DNA of 64,000 nucleotides from Paracoccus denitrificans (GTDB lineage: Bacteria; Pseudomonadota; Alphaproteobacteria; Rhodobacterales; Rhodobacteraceae): assembly GCF_900100045.1 (NCBI RefSeq), contig NZ_FNEA01000005.1, positions 178,049 to 242,048 of the forward strand, in the 5' to 3' direction. The notes beneath the pieces were generated by a model. The model had not been told where the DNA came from, ran no database searches, and saw only the letters and a list, made by a program, of their open reading frames with translations. The stretch's first letter is position 1. The number at the start of each line of letters is the position of its first letter. The position numbers and the translations under genes are program-made. Below are positions 1 to 9,204 of this stretch, one piece after another.

Positions 1-125
1 GGAAAGCGCGATGGTTCCGGCATTTTCCCTTCAAACAGGGGATTCCGGTGCGCTTCGCGAACCGGCGCCTCTTGGCCTTTCGCCCGCGCTTCGCTATCCC
101 CTTGGCGATGCAAGGGGTAAGCGAC

Positions 126-3100
126 ATGGCCATGGAAAAGAACTTCGACGCGCAGGCCGCCGAGGCGCGGATCGCGCGGGAATGGGCGGCACGGAATGCC
201 TTCGCCGCGGGCGCCAATGCGAAACCGGGGGCGGAAAGCTTCTCGGTGGTGATCCCGCCCCCGAACGTGACCGGCAGCCTGCATATCGGCCACGCGCTGA
301 ACAACACGCTGCAGGACATCCTGGTGCGCTGGCACCGGATGCGCGGCTTCGATACGCTGTGGCAGCCGGGCCAGGACCATGCCGGCATCGCCACCCAGAT
401 GGTGGTCGAGCGCCGGATGGCCGAGCGGCAGGAGCCGGGCCGCCGCGACATCGGCCGCGAGGCTTTCCTGCAAAAGGTCTGGGCCTGGAAGCAGGAATCC
501 GGCGATACCATCATCGAGCAGCTGAAGCGCCTGGGCGCCTCTTGCGACTGGTCGCGCAACGCCTTCACCATGTCAGGCGCTCCGGGCGCTCCAGCGGGCG
601 AGGAAGGCAATTTCCACGATGCCGTCATCAAGGTCTTCGTGGACATGTATGACAAGGGCCTGATCTATCGCGGCAAGCGGCTGGTCAACTGGGACCCGCA
701 TTTCGAGACGGCGATCAGCGACCTCGAAGTCGAGAACCGCGAGGTTCCCGGCCATATGTGGCATTTCAAGTATCCGCTGGCCGGCGGCGAGACCTATGAA
801 TATGTCGAGCGCGACGCGGACGGCAACGTCACCCTGCGCGAGATGCGCGACTATATCTCGATCGCCACCACCCGCCCCGAAACCATGCTGGGCGACGGCG
901 CGGTCGCGGTCCACCCGGACGACGCCCGCTATGCCCCCATCGTCGGCAAGCTTTGCGAGATCCCGGTCGGGCCCAAGGAACACCGCCGCCTGATCCCGAT
1001 CATCACCGACGAATATCCCGACCCGGATTTCGGCTCGGGCGCGGTCAAGATCACCGGCGCGCATGACTTCAACGACTATGCCGTCGCCATGCGCAACGAG
1101 ATCCCGCTTTACGTGCTGATGGACGGCAAGGGGCGGATGCGCGCCGACGGGCTTTCCTATGAGGAAAGCGCCGAGATCGCCACCCGCGCGGCGCGGGGCG
1201 AGGATGTGGGCGACGTCTCGAACGTGAACCTGGTCCCCGAGGAACTGCGCGGCCTGGACCGCTACGAGGCGCGGGCGCGGGTGATCGAGGCGATCACCGA
1301 GGAAGGGCTGGCCGTCACCTATCTGCACAAGTCCATCGACAAGGAAACTGGCGCCGAGCACCTGGAGCGCCGCCCGCTGGTCGATGCCAAGCCGATCATG
1401 CAGCCCTTCGGCGACCGTTCCGGCGTGGTCATCGAGCCGATGCTGACCGACCAGTGGTTCGTGGACACCGCCCGCATCGTCGGTCCGGCGCTGGAGGCGG
1501 TGCGCAGCGGCGCGACGAAGATCCTGCCCGAGCAGCATGAGAAGGTCTATTTCCACTGGCTGGAGAACATCGAGCCCTGGACCATCAGCCGCCAGTTGTG
1601 GTGGGGCCACCAGATCCCGGTCTGGTATGGGCTCGACCTGCGGCTGGAAGGCCAGGTCGAGGACGACCACGACGGCGTTCTGGACGAGGTCGAGATCTTT
1701 GCCCTGCTGGAAGAGGGCCTGGTCCATCGCGACGAGATCCACCACGCGGCGGCCAGTTTCGCCGAGGTGGCCGAGCGGTTCCGCGATTCCATCGCCCAAC
1801 TGCCAGTGCCACTGGAAATGGCCCGCGTGATCGAGGTCGCGGATCGCGAGGCCGCCATCGACGCCTTTGCCCAGGGGCTGGCCGATTACAACCTGACGCA
1901 GGATCCGACCAGGCTGGTCTATCCGGTCTGGCGCGACGCGGATGTGCTGGACACCTGGTTTTCCTCGGGCCTCTGGCCCATCGGGACGCTGGGCTGGCCC
2001 GAGGACACGACCGAGTTGCGCAAGTATTTCCCGACCTCGGTGCTGGTGACGGGCTTCGACATCATCTTCTTCTGGGTGGCCCGAATGATGATGATGCAAC
2101 TGGCCGTGGTCGGGCAGGTGCCCTTCCGCACCGTCTATGTCCACGGGCTGGTGCGCGACGAAAAGGGCGCCAAGATGTCGAAGTCGAAAGGCAACGTCAT
2201 CGACCCGCTGACCCTGATCGACGAATATGGCGCCGACGCGCTGCGCTTTACCCTGACCAGCATGGCCGCGATGGGCCGCGATCCCAAGCTGGGGCCGAAG
2301 CATGTCGAGGCGAACCGCAATTTCGTCACCAAGATCTGGAACGCCACCCGCTTTGCCGAGATGAACGGCGTTCGCGGCGGGGGCGCGCGACCCGAGCCGC
2401 AGCATGTGGTGAACCGCTGGATCATCGGCGAGCTTGCCCGCATCCGGCAGGCGACCGACGAGGCGCTGGAAACATTCCGCTTCAACGATGCGGCGACGGG
2501 GCTTTACGCCTTTGTCTGGGGCAAGGTCTGCGACTGGTATGTCGAGTTCTCGAAGCCGCTCTTCGACGGCGAGTATCGCGAGGAAACCCAGGCCACCATG
2601 GGCTGGGTGCTGGACCAGTGCTATACCTTGCTGCACCCGATCATGCCCTTCGTCACCGAAGAACTTTGGGCGCTGACCGGGGATCGCGAGCGGATGCTGG
2701 TGCATGGCGACTGGCCCGCCTATGGCGCCGAGTTGATCGACGCGGATGCCGACCGGCAGATGAACTGGGTGATTGCGCTCATCGAGAACATCCGCTCGGC
2801 CCGCGCCCAGATCGGCGTGCCGGCCGGCGCCCGCCCCGACCTGCTCGTGACCCAGGCGGATGCCGCCGCCCGGGCGGCCCTTGCCGCCAACGGCCCGCTG
2901 ATCGAGCGCCTGGCGCGCGTGAACCCGCCGCAGGACGGCGCGATGGGGCCAGGCATGATCTCGGTCGCCGCACTGGGGGCAAGCTTTGCCCTGCCGGTCG
3001 GCGAGATGATCGACGTGGGTGCCGAAACCGCGCGGCTGGAGAAGGCGGCAGGCAAGACCGAAAAGGACGCCTCGGGCCTGCGCGGGCGGCTGGCCAACCC

Positions 3101-3218
3101 CCGATTCGTCGAGAATGCCGAACCCGAGGTCATCGAGGAGACCCGCGAGAAGCTTGCCGCGCTGGAGGACGACCTGGCCCGCATCCGGGCGGCGTTGGCG
3201 CAGTTGGCGGCGATGTGA
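126..3218 (+). CDS. valS: Valine--tRNA ligase
   Basis: Cytoplasmic class Ia aminoacyl-tRNA synthetase charging tRNA-Val. The product is about 1030 residues, longer than the roughly 950 of E. coli ValS. The HIGH signature is visible early ([13 protein letters not shown]) and the KMSKS loop later ([12 protein letters not shown]). A C-terminal coiled-coil arm with alternating Glu/Lys/Arg/Leu ends the protein, as expected for ValS. I chose ATG 126 (MAMEKNF) because an AAGGGG ribosome-binding site lies 8 bases upstream at 112-117. The open frame continues upstream to 48, but that part is Arg-rich and unlike ValS. The next gene is convergent. Identification is very secure. Confidence 0.97.
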   Translation: MAMEKNFDAQAAEARIAREWAARNAFAAGANAKPGAESFSVVIPPPNVTGSLHIGHALNNTLQDILVRWHRMRGFDTLWQPGQDHAGIATQMVVERRMAERQEPGRRDIGREAFLQKVWAWKQESGDTIIEQLKRLGASCDWSRNAFTMSGAPGAPAGEEGNFHDAVIKVFVDMYDKGLIYRGKRLVNWDPHFETAISDLEVENREVPGHMWHFKYPLAGGETYEYVERDADGNVTLREMRDYISIATTRPETMLGDGAVAVHPDDARYAPIVGKLCEIPVGPKEHRRLIPIITDEYPDPDFGSGAVKITGAHDFNDYAVAMRNEIPLYVLMDGKGRMRADGLSYEESAEIATRAARGEDVGDVSNVNLVPEELRGLDRYEARARVIEAITEEGLAVTYLHKSIDKETGAEHLERRPLVDAKPIMQPFGDRSGVVIEPMLTDQWFVDTARIVGPALEAVRSGATKILPEQHEKVYFHWLENIEPWTISRQLWWGHQIPVWYGLDLRLEGQVEDDHDGVLDEVEIFALLEEGLVHRDEIHHAAASFAEVAERFRDSIAQLPVPLEMARVIEVADREAAIDAFAQGLADYNLTQDPTRLVYPVWRDADVLDTWFSSGLWPIGTLGWPEDTTELRKYFPTSVLVTGFDIIFFWVARMMMMQLAVVGQVPFRTVYVHGLVRDEKGAKMSKSKGNVIDPLTLIDEYGADALRFTLTSMAAMGRDPKLGPKHVEANRNFVTKIWNATRFAEMNGVRGGGARPEPQHVVNRWIIGELARIRQATDEALETFRFNDAATGLYAFVWGKVCDWYVEFSKPLFDGEYREETQATMGWVLDQCYTLLHPIMPFVTEELWALTGDRERMLVHGDWPAYGAELIDADADRQMNWVIALIENIRSARAQIGVPAGARPDLLVTQADAAARAALAANGPLIERLARVNPPQDGAMGPGMISVAALGASFALPVGEMIDVGAETARLEKAAGKTEKDASGLRGRLANPRFVENAEPEVIEETREKLAALEDDLARIRAALAQLAAM

Positions 3219-3256
3219 CCCTTGGCTTTTGCGCCCCTGCCGATGGCGCGGTCGCA

Positions 3257-3279
3257 TGAGTATTTGGAGAACAGAGAAG
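3257..3279 (-). repeat. Dispersed AAATAC-core repeat, copy 1
   Basis: This copy reads GAGTATTTGGAGAACAGAG on the plus strand. Related copies lie at 8932-9000, 9081-9183, 17581-17605 and 44897-44920. It sits in the 62-base gap between the convergent valS and CbiX-like genes, so a 3'-end role is plausible (inference). Confidence 0.55.
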
Positions 3280-3280
3280 T

Positions 3281-3973
3281 TCAGGGCCGCTTGGGAAGGG
3301 CGGCCTTGATGCTTTCGGCGATCATGGCCGGAACCTCGGGGGCAAGGCCGACCGGAGGCAGGACGAGGCCGCGAAAGCCTGCATCGGCAAGTGCCGTGGG
3401 CAGGTCGTCGGTGACGTGATCGGCCTGGGTGGCGAAAAGCGGCAGGCAGATCGTCTGCGCAGGCAGGTCGCGGGCGGCCTCGGCGATATGGGGCGGTTCC
3501 TCGATGAAGCCGCAACTCGCGGCGCCGACATGGGGGGCGAGGCCGGCGGCGATCCGGCGCGCCGCCTCGGAGGGCGCGCGCGAGCGGCCGGAGCCATGGG
3601 CGGCGACCAGCAGCCGGGTTTCAGCAAGGGGCCAGCCCTGCGTCTCGGCCGCCTTGGCGACCAGGGCGAGGCAAAGCGCGGGCAGGCCGGGATCGGCTCC
3701 GAAGGGCGGCAGGATGCGGGCCTGCGGCGCACCGGCAAGCGCCAGGCGGCTGGGCAGTTCGCTGCGGGTGAACCAGCCCGTCGCCATGAACATCGGATAG
3801 ATCAGCGTCTCGTCATCGGCGAGGTCCAGCGCGCCGGGCATGGCCAGCGTCGCGCCCCTGACCAGCGCCTGCGGCACCAAGGCGTCGACGCGGGCGGCCA
3901 GGGACTCGACGGCCTGTTGCTGCGGGACGGGGTCGCCGGGCTGGCCATGGGCGACGACCAGCACCTTATGCAC
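3281..3973 (-). CDS. CbiX/SirB-type sirohydrochlorin chelatase-like protein
   Basis: A 230-residue protein with the two-lobed chelatase arrangement: an N-terminal half starting VLVVAHGQPGDP and a second half with LLVAAHGSGRSRAPSEAARR. The AHG motifs carry the His expected to bind metal in the CbiX/SirB/CbiK group, which insert Co2+ or Fe2+ into sirohydrochlorin for cobalamin or siroheme synthesis. Which metal is used here cannot be read from the sequence. The start overlaps the 3' end of the DUF4202 gene by 8 bases, so the two are probably cotranscribed and translationally coupled. It could also be a more general ferrochelatase-like protein of unassigned substrate. Confidence 0.8.
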   Translation of the reverse strand: MHKVLVVAHGQPGDPVPQQQAVESLAARVDALVPQALVRGATLAMPGALDLADDETLIYPMFMATGWFTRSELPSRLALAGAPQARILPPFGADPGLPALCLALVAKAAETQGWPLAETRLLVAAHGSGRSRAPSEAARRIAAGLAPHVGAASCGFIEEPPHIAEAARDLPAQTICLPLFATQADHVTDDLPTALADAGFRGLVLPPVGLAPEVPAMIAESIKAALPKRP

Positions 3974-4529
3974 GGAAAGCGGCGGAGAAGGGTTCGGGGA
4001 TGGCGAATTCCTCCAGCACCCGGACGCGGGCCATGGCGGACATCTTGCGCGCGGTCTTTTCCACGATGCGCTGCAATTCCTCCGCGTCGCGGCCCTCGGC
4101 GAAGGGGCCCATATACCAGCGGATGAAGGTGAAGCAGGCCACGTCCTCGAGCGCCTGCACCTCGTCGTCGCGCTTGATGCCCTGCTTGGTCAGCATCCTT
4201 TCGGCATGGGCGACGTCCTCGTCGCCATAGCCGGCCTCGCGCATGATCGCCGCGATACGGACGGCATGGCGCCGTCCCTGTTCGGTGCGCCATGCCAGAT
4301 AGCCGGCGCGGTCCATCGGATAGGCGTTGCGGGGCAGCAGGAAACGCTCGACATGCTGGCCGCGGCAGGCGATGCGCAGCGGCTCCGAGGCGTCGGGGTA
4401 AAGCGCCTGCTGCTCGGCCGTCATGCGCTGGCCGTAGAGCAGCGCCTCGGGCTGACCGTCGGGGCCGAGATGCGGGTCGGCGGAATTGGCCTTGTCGATG
4501 GCGTCGAAAGCTTTCTGAAGGCGGGTCAT
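3966..4529 (-). CDS. DUF4202 domain-containing protein
   Basis: About 187 residues, soluble, rich in His/Glu/Asp/Arg, with sequence such as LLPRNAYPMDRAGYLAWR and FTFIRWYMGPFAEGRDAEEL that I recognise as the DUF4202 family. No biochemical function is established for the family to my knowledge. The buried HVERF..., HAVR and RHA-type histidines suggest a metal-dependent fold, but that is inference. I chose the ATG at 4529 (MTRLQKAF) because a GAGGAC ribosome-binding site precedes it; an in-frame ATG lies eight codons upstream. It is followed, with overlap, by the CbiX-like gene, suggesting a link to tetrapyrrole or sulfur metabolism. Confidence 0.75.
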   Translation of the reverse strand: MTRLQKAFDAIDKANSADPHLGPDGQPEALLYGQRMTAEQQALYPDASEPLRIACRGQHVERFLLPRNAYPMDRAGYLAWRTEQGRRHAVRIAAIMREAGYGDEDVAHAERMLTKQGIKRDDEVQALEDVACFTFIRWYMGPFAEGRDAEELQRIVEKTARKMSAMARVRVLEEFAIPEPFSAAFRA

Positions 4530-4617
4530 GTCGTCCTCGTTTTGCGCCATCATGCCGCAGCAGCGCGCGGCGTCAACGCGGATTGCCGTCGCACGGGCGC
4601 AAGGCTAGGCTTTCGGC

Positions 4618-5127
4618 ATGGAATGGGGCGAATTCGCATTGGCGCTGGCGGCCTTTCTGGGCTCGCATGTCATCCCGGCGCGGCTGCGCGGGCCGCTGGT
4701 CGCACGGCTGGGCAAGGCGGGCTATATCGCCGGCTACAGCCTGCTGTCGCTGGCGCTGCTTTACTGGCTGATCCTGGCCGCGGGCCGGGCGCCCTTTGTC
4801 GAGATATGGCCGCAGGAGCCGTGGATGCGCTGGCTGGTCAACCTGGCCATGCCCGTGGCGGTGTTGGCGGCGGCCATCGGGGGCATGGCCGGGCTGATGG
4901 CCGGCTTCACGCTGTGGGGCGCGGCGCATCTGGTTGCGAACGGCGACCTGGCGCATGTCGTGCTGTTCGGGCTCTTGCTGCTTTACGCGGGTTTCGGCCT
5001 GGCGATCAGCCTGCGGCGGGGCGTCGCGCTGCGGCCGACATGGCCGCGCCTCGCGGCCGCCGTGCTGGTCTGGGCGGCGCTTTTGCATCTGCATCTGCCG
5101 GTGATCGGGGTCAGCCCCCTGCCCTGA
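4618..5127 (+). CDS. NnrU family membrane protein
   Basis: A 169-residue integral inner-membrane protein with about five hydrophobic segments, starting MEWGEFALALAAFLGSHVIPAR, which matches the NnrU family (the His-containing first helix ending SHVIPxR is typical). NnrU-like proteins were first noted beside nitric oxide reductase genes of denitrifiers, and related proteins take part in heme or carotenoid-type isomerisation elsewhere. The exact role here is unknown. No nir or nor gene is in this window, so the denitrification link rests on the family only. Its 3' end overlaps the convergent FAD oxidoreductase gene by 17 bases. Confidence 0.75.
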   Translation: MEWGEFALALAAFLGSHVIPARLRGPLVARLGKAGYIAGYSLLSLALLYWLILAAGRAPFVEIWPQEPWMRWLVNLAMPVAVLAAAIGGMAGLMAGFTLWGAAHLVANGDLAHVVLFGLLLLYAGFGLAISLRRGVALRPTWPRLAAAVLVWAALLHLHLPVIGVSPLP

Positions 5128-6127
5128 GTTCGGGGCGAAAGTCCCGGGGGATGGTATCGCGGCCCTCAAGGATCAGGTCGGCCAGCATCCCGGCACAGGC
5201 TGGCGCCATCGCCAGGCCGATCTTGAAGCCGCCGTTGGCGACGTAATGGCCGGGCCGTCCCGGCCAAGGGCCGACCAGCGGCGCACGGGATGCGGCGCGC
5301 GGCCGGATGCCGGCCCAGCGGTCGACCACCGGCGCGTCCCGCAGCACCGGGCAAAGCGCGCGGGCCTTGTCGATCAGCGCCTCCAACTGGCCGTCCGTGC
5401 CCAGATCCGCCACATCGCGCTCGGAGGTCGAGCCGATGGCCACCGTCCCGTCGGCATGGGGCACGACATGCAGGCCGTCGGCAAAGGCCTGCGGCGCGTC
5501 GGGCAGGTCCATCGCCAGGAGCGCCGACTGGCCCTTGATGCCATTGCCGCCGAAGGGCGCAAGCCCCGCCACCCCGGTCGCCCAGATCGCGGGCGTATCG
5601 GGCGCGGCCTGCCCCTCGACGATCTCGCCGCCTTGGGCGCGGATCGCAGCCGCCAGCGCCGCACCGGCGCGGCGCGGGCTGATCCGCGCGGTCAGCCGAT
5701 CCACCAGCCAGAGCCCCGAGGCCGAGGCCGGCACCAGCGGCCCCAGCGGCGCATCGGTCAGTTCCATCCCCGCCCATGCCGGCCAATGCGCCTGGGCGGC
5801 CTCGACGCGCTCGGCCATGCGCGCCTGGGCACCCTCGGGCACGGGCTGGATGCGGCCGGTGCGGGCATAGCCGGGATCGACGCCCCCCGCCGCCCCGACC
5901 TCGGCCCACCAGCCGGCTGCCGCGATCAGGGCGTCCATCTGCACCTGCTTCTTGGCGTTCCAGTTTTCCGGTGCGTGCGGGGCCAGCGCGCCGACATGGC
6001 CGCCCGAGGCGCCGGCGCCGATCCGCACCGCCTCGAACAGCCGCACCTTCCGGCCGCGCCGCGTCAATTCCCACGCGCAGGCAAGGCCGAAGATCCCGCC
6101 GCCCGCCACCGTGATTTCGCTTGCCAT
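5111..6127 (-). CDS. FAD-dependent oxidoreductase, MnmC2/glycine-oxidase-like
   Basis: A 338-residue DAO-family flavoprotein. The N-terminus ITVAGGGIFGLACAWEL is the dinucleotide-binding GxGxxG fold for FAD. The C-terminus has GIRPRAASRAPLVGPW and NGGFKIGLAMAP, typical of the glycine oxidase/D-amino-acid dehydrogenase/MnmC oxidase group. It is divergent from mnmD with only 47 bases between the start codons. In many proteobacteria the two activities are fused as MnmC. This makes oxidation of cmnm5(s2)U34 in tRNA to nm5(s2)U34 a good guess, but a ThiO-like or D-amino-acid oxidase role cannot be excluded. Confidence 0.75.
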   Translation of the reverse strand: MASEITVAGGGIFGLACAWELTRRGRKVRLFEAVRIGAGASGGHVGALAPHAPENWNAKKQVQMDALIAAAGWWAEVGAAGGVDPGYARTGRIQPVPEGAQARMAERVEAAQAHWPAWAGMELTDAPLGPLVPASASGLWLVDRLTARISPRRAGAALAAAIRAQGGEIVEGQAAPDTPAIWATGVAGLAPFGGNGIKGQSALLAMDLPDAPQAFADGLHVVPHADGTVAIGSTSERDVADLGTDGQLEALIDKARALCPVLRDAPVVDRWAGIRPRAASRAPLVGPWPGRPGHYVANGGFKIGLAMAPACAGMLADLILEGRDTIPRDFRPELRAGG

Positions 6128-6174
6128 CTGGTCCCTTTCGCCGCATCTGCCGCTGCAAAGAGGAGTTAGCGCGA

Positions 6175-6831
6175 ATGCAGCGGCCCGACCAGAGCAGCGC
6201 CGATCTGGACTGGCGCGACGAGGCGATCCCCGTCTCGCGCCGTTTCGACGACCCCTATTTCAGCCTGAACGGCGGGCTGGACGAGACGCGCCATGTCTTC
6301 CTGGCCGGCAACGACCTGCCCCAGCGGCTGCAGCCCGGCTTTCATGTCGCGGAACTGGGCTTCGGCACCGGGCTGAACCTGCTGGCGCTGGCGCAAATCG
6401 CCATGGTGCCGATCCGCTTCACCAGTTTCGAAGCCTTCCCGATGAGCGTCGCAGAGCTTGCGCGCGCCCATGCCGCCTTTCCCGAACTGGAACCGCTGGC
6501 GCGGCAGTTGCGCGACGAATGGCCGCAACGGCGCTTCACCCTGGGCACGGTCGCGGCCGAGATCGTCGAGGCCGACGCCCGCGAGGCGCTGCCCCGCTGG
6601 GATGGCCGCGCCGATGCCTGGTTCCTCGACGGTTTCTCGCCCGCCAAGAACCCCGAGCTTTGGGGCGAGGCGCTGATGGCCGAGGTGGCGGCCCATACCA
6701 CGCCCGGCGGCACGTTCGCGACCTATACTGCGGCGGGCCACGTGCGGCGGGCGCTGGCGGCGGCGGGCTTCACGGTCAGCCGCGCCCCGGGCTTCGCCGG
6801 CAAGCGCCACATGAGCCGCGGCCGGCTCTAG
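6175..6831 (+). CDS. mnmD: tRNA (5-methylaminomethyl-2-thiouridine)(34)-methyltransferase MnmD
   Basis: A 218-residue SAM-dependent methyltransferase equivalent to the N-terminal half of MnmC. It should convert nm5(s2)U34 to mnm5(s2)U34 in tRNAs reading split codon boxes. Visible motifs are LDWRDEAIPVSRRFDDPYFS at the N-terminus, the SAM-binding VAELGFGTGLNLL, and DAWFLDGFSPAKNPELWG, the MnmC methyltransferase signature. I chose ATG 6175 because AAGAGGAG at 6158-6164 is well placed. The upstream neighbour is the divergent FAD oxidoreductase. The 3' end overlaps the convergent rhomboid gene by 4 bases. Confidence 0.9.
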   Translation: MQRPDQSSADLDWRDEAIPVSRRFDDPYFSLNGGLDETRHVFLAGNDLPQRLQPGFHVAELGFGTGLNLLALAQIAMVPIRFTSFEAFPMSVAELARAHAAFPELEPLARQLRDEWPQRRFTLGTVAAEIVEADAREALPRWDGRADAWFLDGFSPAKNPELWGEALMAEVAAHTTPGGTFATYTAAGHVRRALAAAGFTVSRAPGFAGKRHMSRGRL

Positions 6832-7544
6832 CGCCGCACCCGCGGGACGCGCGAGGGGGCATAGGTCGGTGCATGCGGCGGCCGGCCATGGGTGCGCGAC
6901 CAGAAGCCCGGCCCGCCCCGGCGCAGAAAGACCGGCACAGCCAGGACGACCCCGGCCAGGAAACCGGCGGCATGGGCGACATAGGCCACGCCGTCATCGA
7001 CCACGATGGCGCTCGACAAAAGCTGGATGCCGAACCAGGCCAGCAGCAGCACCCAGGCCGGCATGGTAAAGCGGCGGATGATGACGAAGATGATGGCGAT
7101 CACGTCGACGCGCGCACGCGGAAACATCAACAGATAGCCGCCCATCACCCCGGCGATGGCGCCCGAGGCACCGACCATGGGGATGTCGCTCATCGGGTCG
7201 GTGGCGAACTGGCCCGCCGCCGCCGCCAACCCGCAGGCGAGGTAGAAGACCAGAAAGCCGAGCCGGCCCATCTGGTCCTCCAGATTGTCGCCAAAGACCC
7301 ACAGGAACAGCATGTTGCCGGCAAGATGCAGGATCCCGGCATGCAGGAACATATGCGTCGCCAACCCCCACAGCCAGTCGCCATGCGCGACGGCCACGGG
7401 ATAAAGCGCCAGCCGGTGCCACAACTCGACCTGCCCGCCCGCCCAGGGCATGGTGATCAGGAACATCGCCACGTTCAGCACGATCAGCGCATGGGTGACA
7501 TAGGGCGTGCGCTCGGAGGGATTGTGGTCGCGGATCGGGAACAT
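6828..7544 (-). CDS. Rhomboid-family intramembrane serine protease
   Basis: About 238 residues with six or seven hydrophobic segments. The catalytic serine is in GASGAIAGVMG (about residue 127 from this start) and the catalytic histidine in AYVAHAAGFLAG (about residue 191). The conserved His-Asn patch HMFLHAGILHLAGNMLFLW sits in helix 2. It cleaves single-span membrane proteins within the bilayer; the substrate is unknown. I chose the ATG giving MFPIRDHNPSERTP, the usual beginning of this family. In-frame starts exist upstream at 7562 and beyond, without an obvious ribosome-binding site. The gene is divergent from gabT. Confidence 0.88.
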   Translation of the reverse strand: MFPIRDHNPSERTPYVTHALIVLNVAMFLITMPWAGGQVELWHRLALYPVAVAHGDWLWGLATHMFLHAGILHLAGNMLFLWVFGDNLEDQMGRLGFLVFYLACGLAAAAGQFATDPMSDIPMVGASGAIAGVMGGYLLMFPRARVDVIAIIFVIIRRFTMPAWVLLLAWFGIQLLSSAIVVDDGVAYVAHAAGFLAGVVLAVPVFLRRGGPGFWSRTHGRPPHAPTYAPSRVPRVRR

Positions 7545-7648
7545 GGCCACAGCCTGAAGCATCGCATGGGCGCGCGCAAGCGGGCCTGTTCGGATCGGCG
7601 GGCCGCGTATAGCATCGGCACCGAATCGCATCGAGAAGGGGCCCAGGG

Positions 7649-8917
7649 ATGACCAGCCTGACCGACCGCAAGAACGCCGCCATCTCGCGCGGCGTCGGCA
7701 TGACCACGCAGATCTATGCCGAACGCGCCGAGAATGCCGAGATCTGGGACAAGGATGGCAACCGCTATATCGACTTCGCCGCCGGCATCGCCGTGGTCAA
7801 TACCGGCCACCGCCATCCGCGCGTCGTCGAGGCAGTCAAGGCGCAGCTCGACCGCTTCACCCATACCTGCCACCAGGTCGTGCCCTATGAGAACTACGTC
7901 GCGCTGGCCGAACGGCTGAACCGGCTCGTCCCCGGCAACGGCCCGAAAAAGACCGCCTTCTACACCACCGGCGCCGAGGCGGTCGAGAACGCGGTCAAGA
8001 TCGCCCGCCACCATACCGGCCGCGCCGGCATCATCGCCTTTGCCGGCGGCTTTCACGGCCGCACCTTCCTGGGCATGTCGCTGACCGGCAAGGTCCAGCC
8101 CTACAAGGCCGGGTTCGGGCCGATGATGAACGACATCTGGCACCTGCCCTTCCCCAACGCATTGCACGGCGTGACGGCGGACGAGGCGCTGGCCGCACTC
8201 GACCGGCTGTTCAAGGCCGATATCGACCCCTCGCGCGTCGCCGCCATCATCGTCGAGCCGGTGCAGGGCGAGGGCGGCTTCTACGAGGCGCCGCCGGGCT
8301 TCATGCAGCGCCTGCGCCAGATCTGCGACCAGTATTCCATCCTGCTGATCGCCGACGAGGTGCAGACCGGCTTTGCCCGCACCGGCAAGCTGTTCGCCAT
8401 GGAGCATCACGGCGTGGCGGCCGACCTGACCACCATGGCCAAGGGGCTGGGCGGCGGGCTGCCGATCAGTGCCGTCACCGGCCGCGCCGATGTCATGGAC
8501 AGCCCCGCACCCGGGGGACTGGGCGGCACCTATGCCGGCAATCCGCTGGCCGTCGCCGCTGCCCATGCCGTTCTGGACGTGATCGAGGACGAAGGGCTTT
8601 GCGAACGCGCCACCCGCCTCGGCCAGCGGCTGAAGCAGCGCCTGGCCGGCATCGCCGAAACTGTTCCCGAGATCGTCGACATCCGCGGCCCCGGCTTCAT
8701 GAACGCGGTCGAGTTCAACACCGCCGGCAGCGACAAGCCCAGCGCCGATTTCGCCAACCGCGTGCGGGAAGAGGCGCTCAAGCGCAACCTGATCCTGCTG
8801 ACCTGCGGCGTCCACGGCAACGTGATCCGCTTCCTCGCGCCGCTGACCATCCAGGACACGGTCTTCGACGAGGCGCTCGACATCCTCGAGGACTCGATCC
8901 AGGCCGCCCGCAACTGA
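7649..8917 (+). CDS. gabT: 4-aminobutyrate--2-oxoglutarate transaminase
   Basis: A 422-residue class-III PLP aminotransferase transferring the amino group of GABA to 2-oxoglutarate and giving succinate semialdehyde. It shows FYTTGAEAVENAVKIAR (cofactor phosphate region), GGFHGRT, IIVEPVQGEGGFY, LLIADEVQTGFARTGK and the Schiff-base lysine in TMAKGLGGGLPISAV. The length and the GLGGTYAGNPLAVAAA segment match GabT better than acetylornithine transaminase, though 5-aminovalerate could also be a substrate. No gabD is adjacent. It is followed by a cluster of dispersed repeats and the convergent accA. Confidence 0.92.
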   Translation: MTSLTDRKNAAISRGVGMTTQIYAERAENAEIWDKDGNRYIDFAAGIAVVNTGHRHPRVVEAVKAQLDRFTHTCHQVVPYENYVALAERLNRLVPGNGPKKTAFYTTGAEAVENAVKIARHHTGRAGIIAFAGGFHGRTFLGMSLTGKVQPYKAGFGPMMNDIWHLPFPNALHGVTADEALAALDRLFKADIDPSRVAAIIVEPVQGEGGFYEAPPGFMQRLRQICDQYSILLIADEVQTGFARTGKLFAMEHHGVAADLTTMAKGLGGGLPISAVTGRADVMDSPAPGGLGGTYAGNPLAVAAAHAVLDVIEDEGLCERATRLGQRLKQRLAGIAETVPEIVDIRGPGFMNAVEFNTAGSDKPSADFANRVREEALKRNLILLTCGVHGNVIRFLAPLTIQDTVFDEALDILEDSIQAARN

Positions 8918-8931
8918 ACGCGCGCTTTCGC

Positions 8932-9000
8932 CGTTCCGCAAATACTCCTGCAGCCGTGCGCGTGGGAAGCGTCGCTTGGGTATTTGGAAAACGGAAAGAG
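8932..9000. repeat. Inverted pair of dispersed AAATAC-core repeats (copies 2 and 3)
   Basis: CGTTCCGCAAATACTCC at 8932-8948 and, in reverse orientation, GGGTATTTGGAAAACGG at 8978-8994. The two arms can pair over about 15 bases with small bulges and a loop of about 29 bases. They begin 15 bases after the gabT stop codon, as a transcript-end hairpin would. Confidence 0.55.
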
Positions 9001-9080
9001 CCGCCACGCAAACCGCGGCGCGCCCGACGCTTCTTCGTCCCCACGATACCAATGCGGCAGCGCGGCCAGCACCGTCGCAT

Positions 9081-9183
9081 GGGTTATTCGAGCAACAGAA
9101 AAGGCGCGAAGGCCCGGCCCCGGATCCTGGCGAAACCGGGCCGGGCAGCGTCGTTCGTCTTATTTCCGTTTCTTAAATACCCA
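9081..9183. repeat. Second pair of AAATAC-core repeats (copies 4 and 5)
   Basis: A degenerate reverse copy at 9081-9103 (GGGTTATTCGAGCAACAG) and a forward copy at 9160-9183 (ATTTCCGTTTCTTAAATACC) lie just beyond the 3' end of accA. With the pair at 8932-9000 they fill most of the 287-base gap between convergent gabT and accA, which otherwise holds no gene I can recognise. Confidence 0.45.
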
Positions 9184-9204
9184 TGCGAGGGCGCGGCTGG
9201 GCGC

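Noticed and set aside
48..125. Upstream extension of valS
   Set aside because: The extra residues are Arg/Pro-rich and unlike ValS, while a good ribosome-binding site supports the start at 126.
9030..9060. Similarity of a stretch CGATACCAATGCGGC to CGTATCAATGCGGC at about 48317
   Set aside because: The match is short (about 13 of 15 bases), without shared flanks, and can arise by chance.
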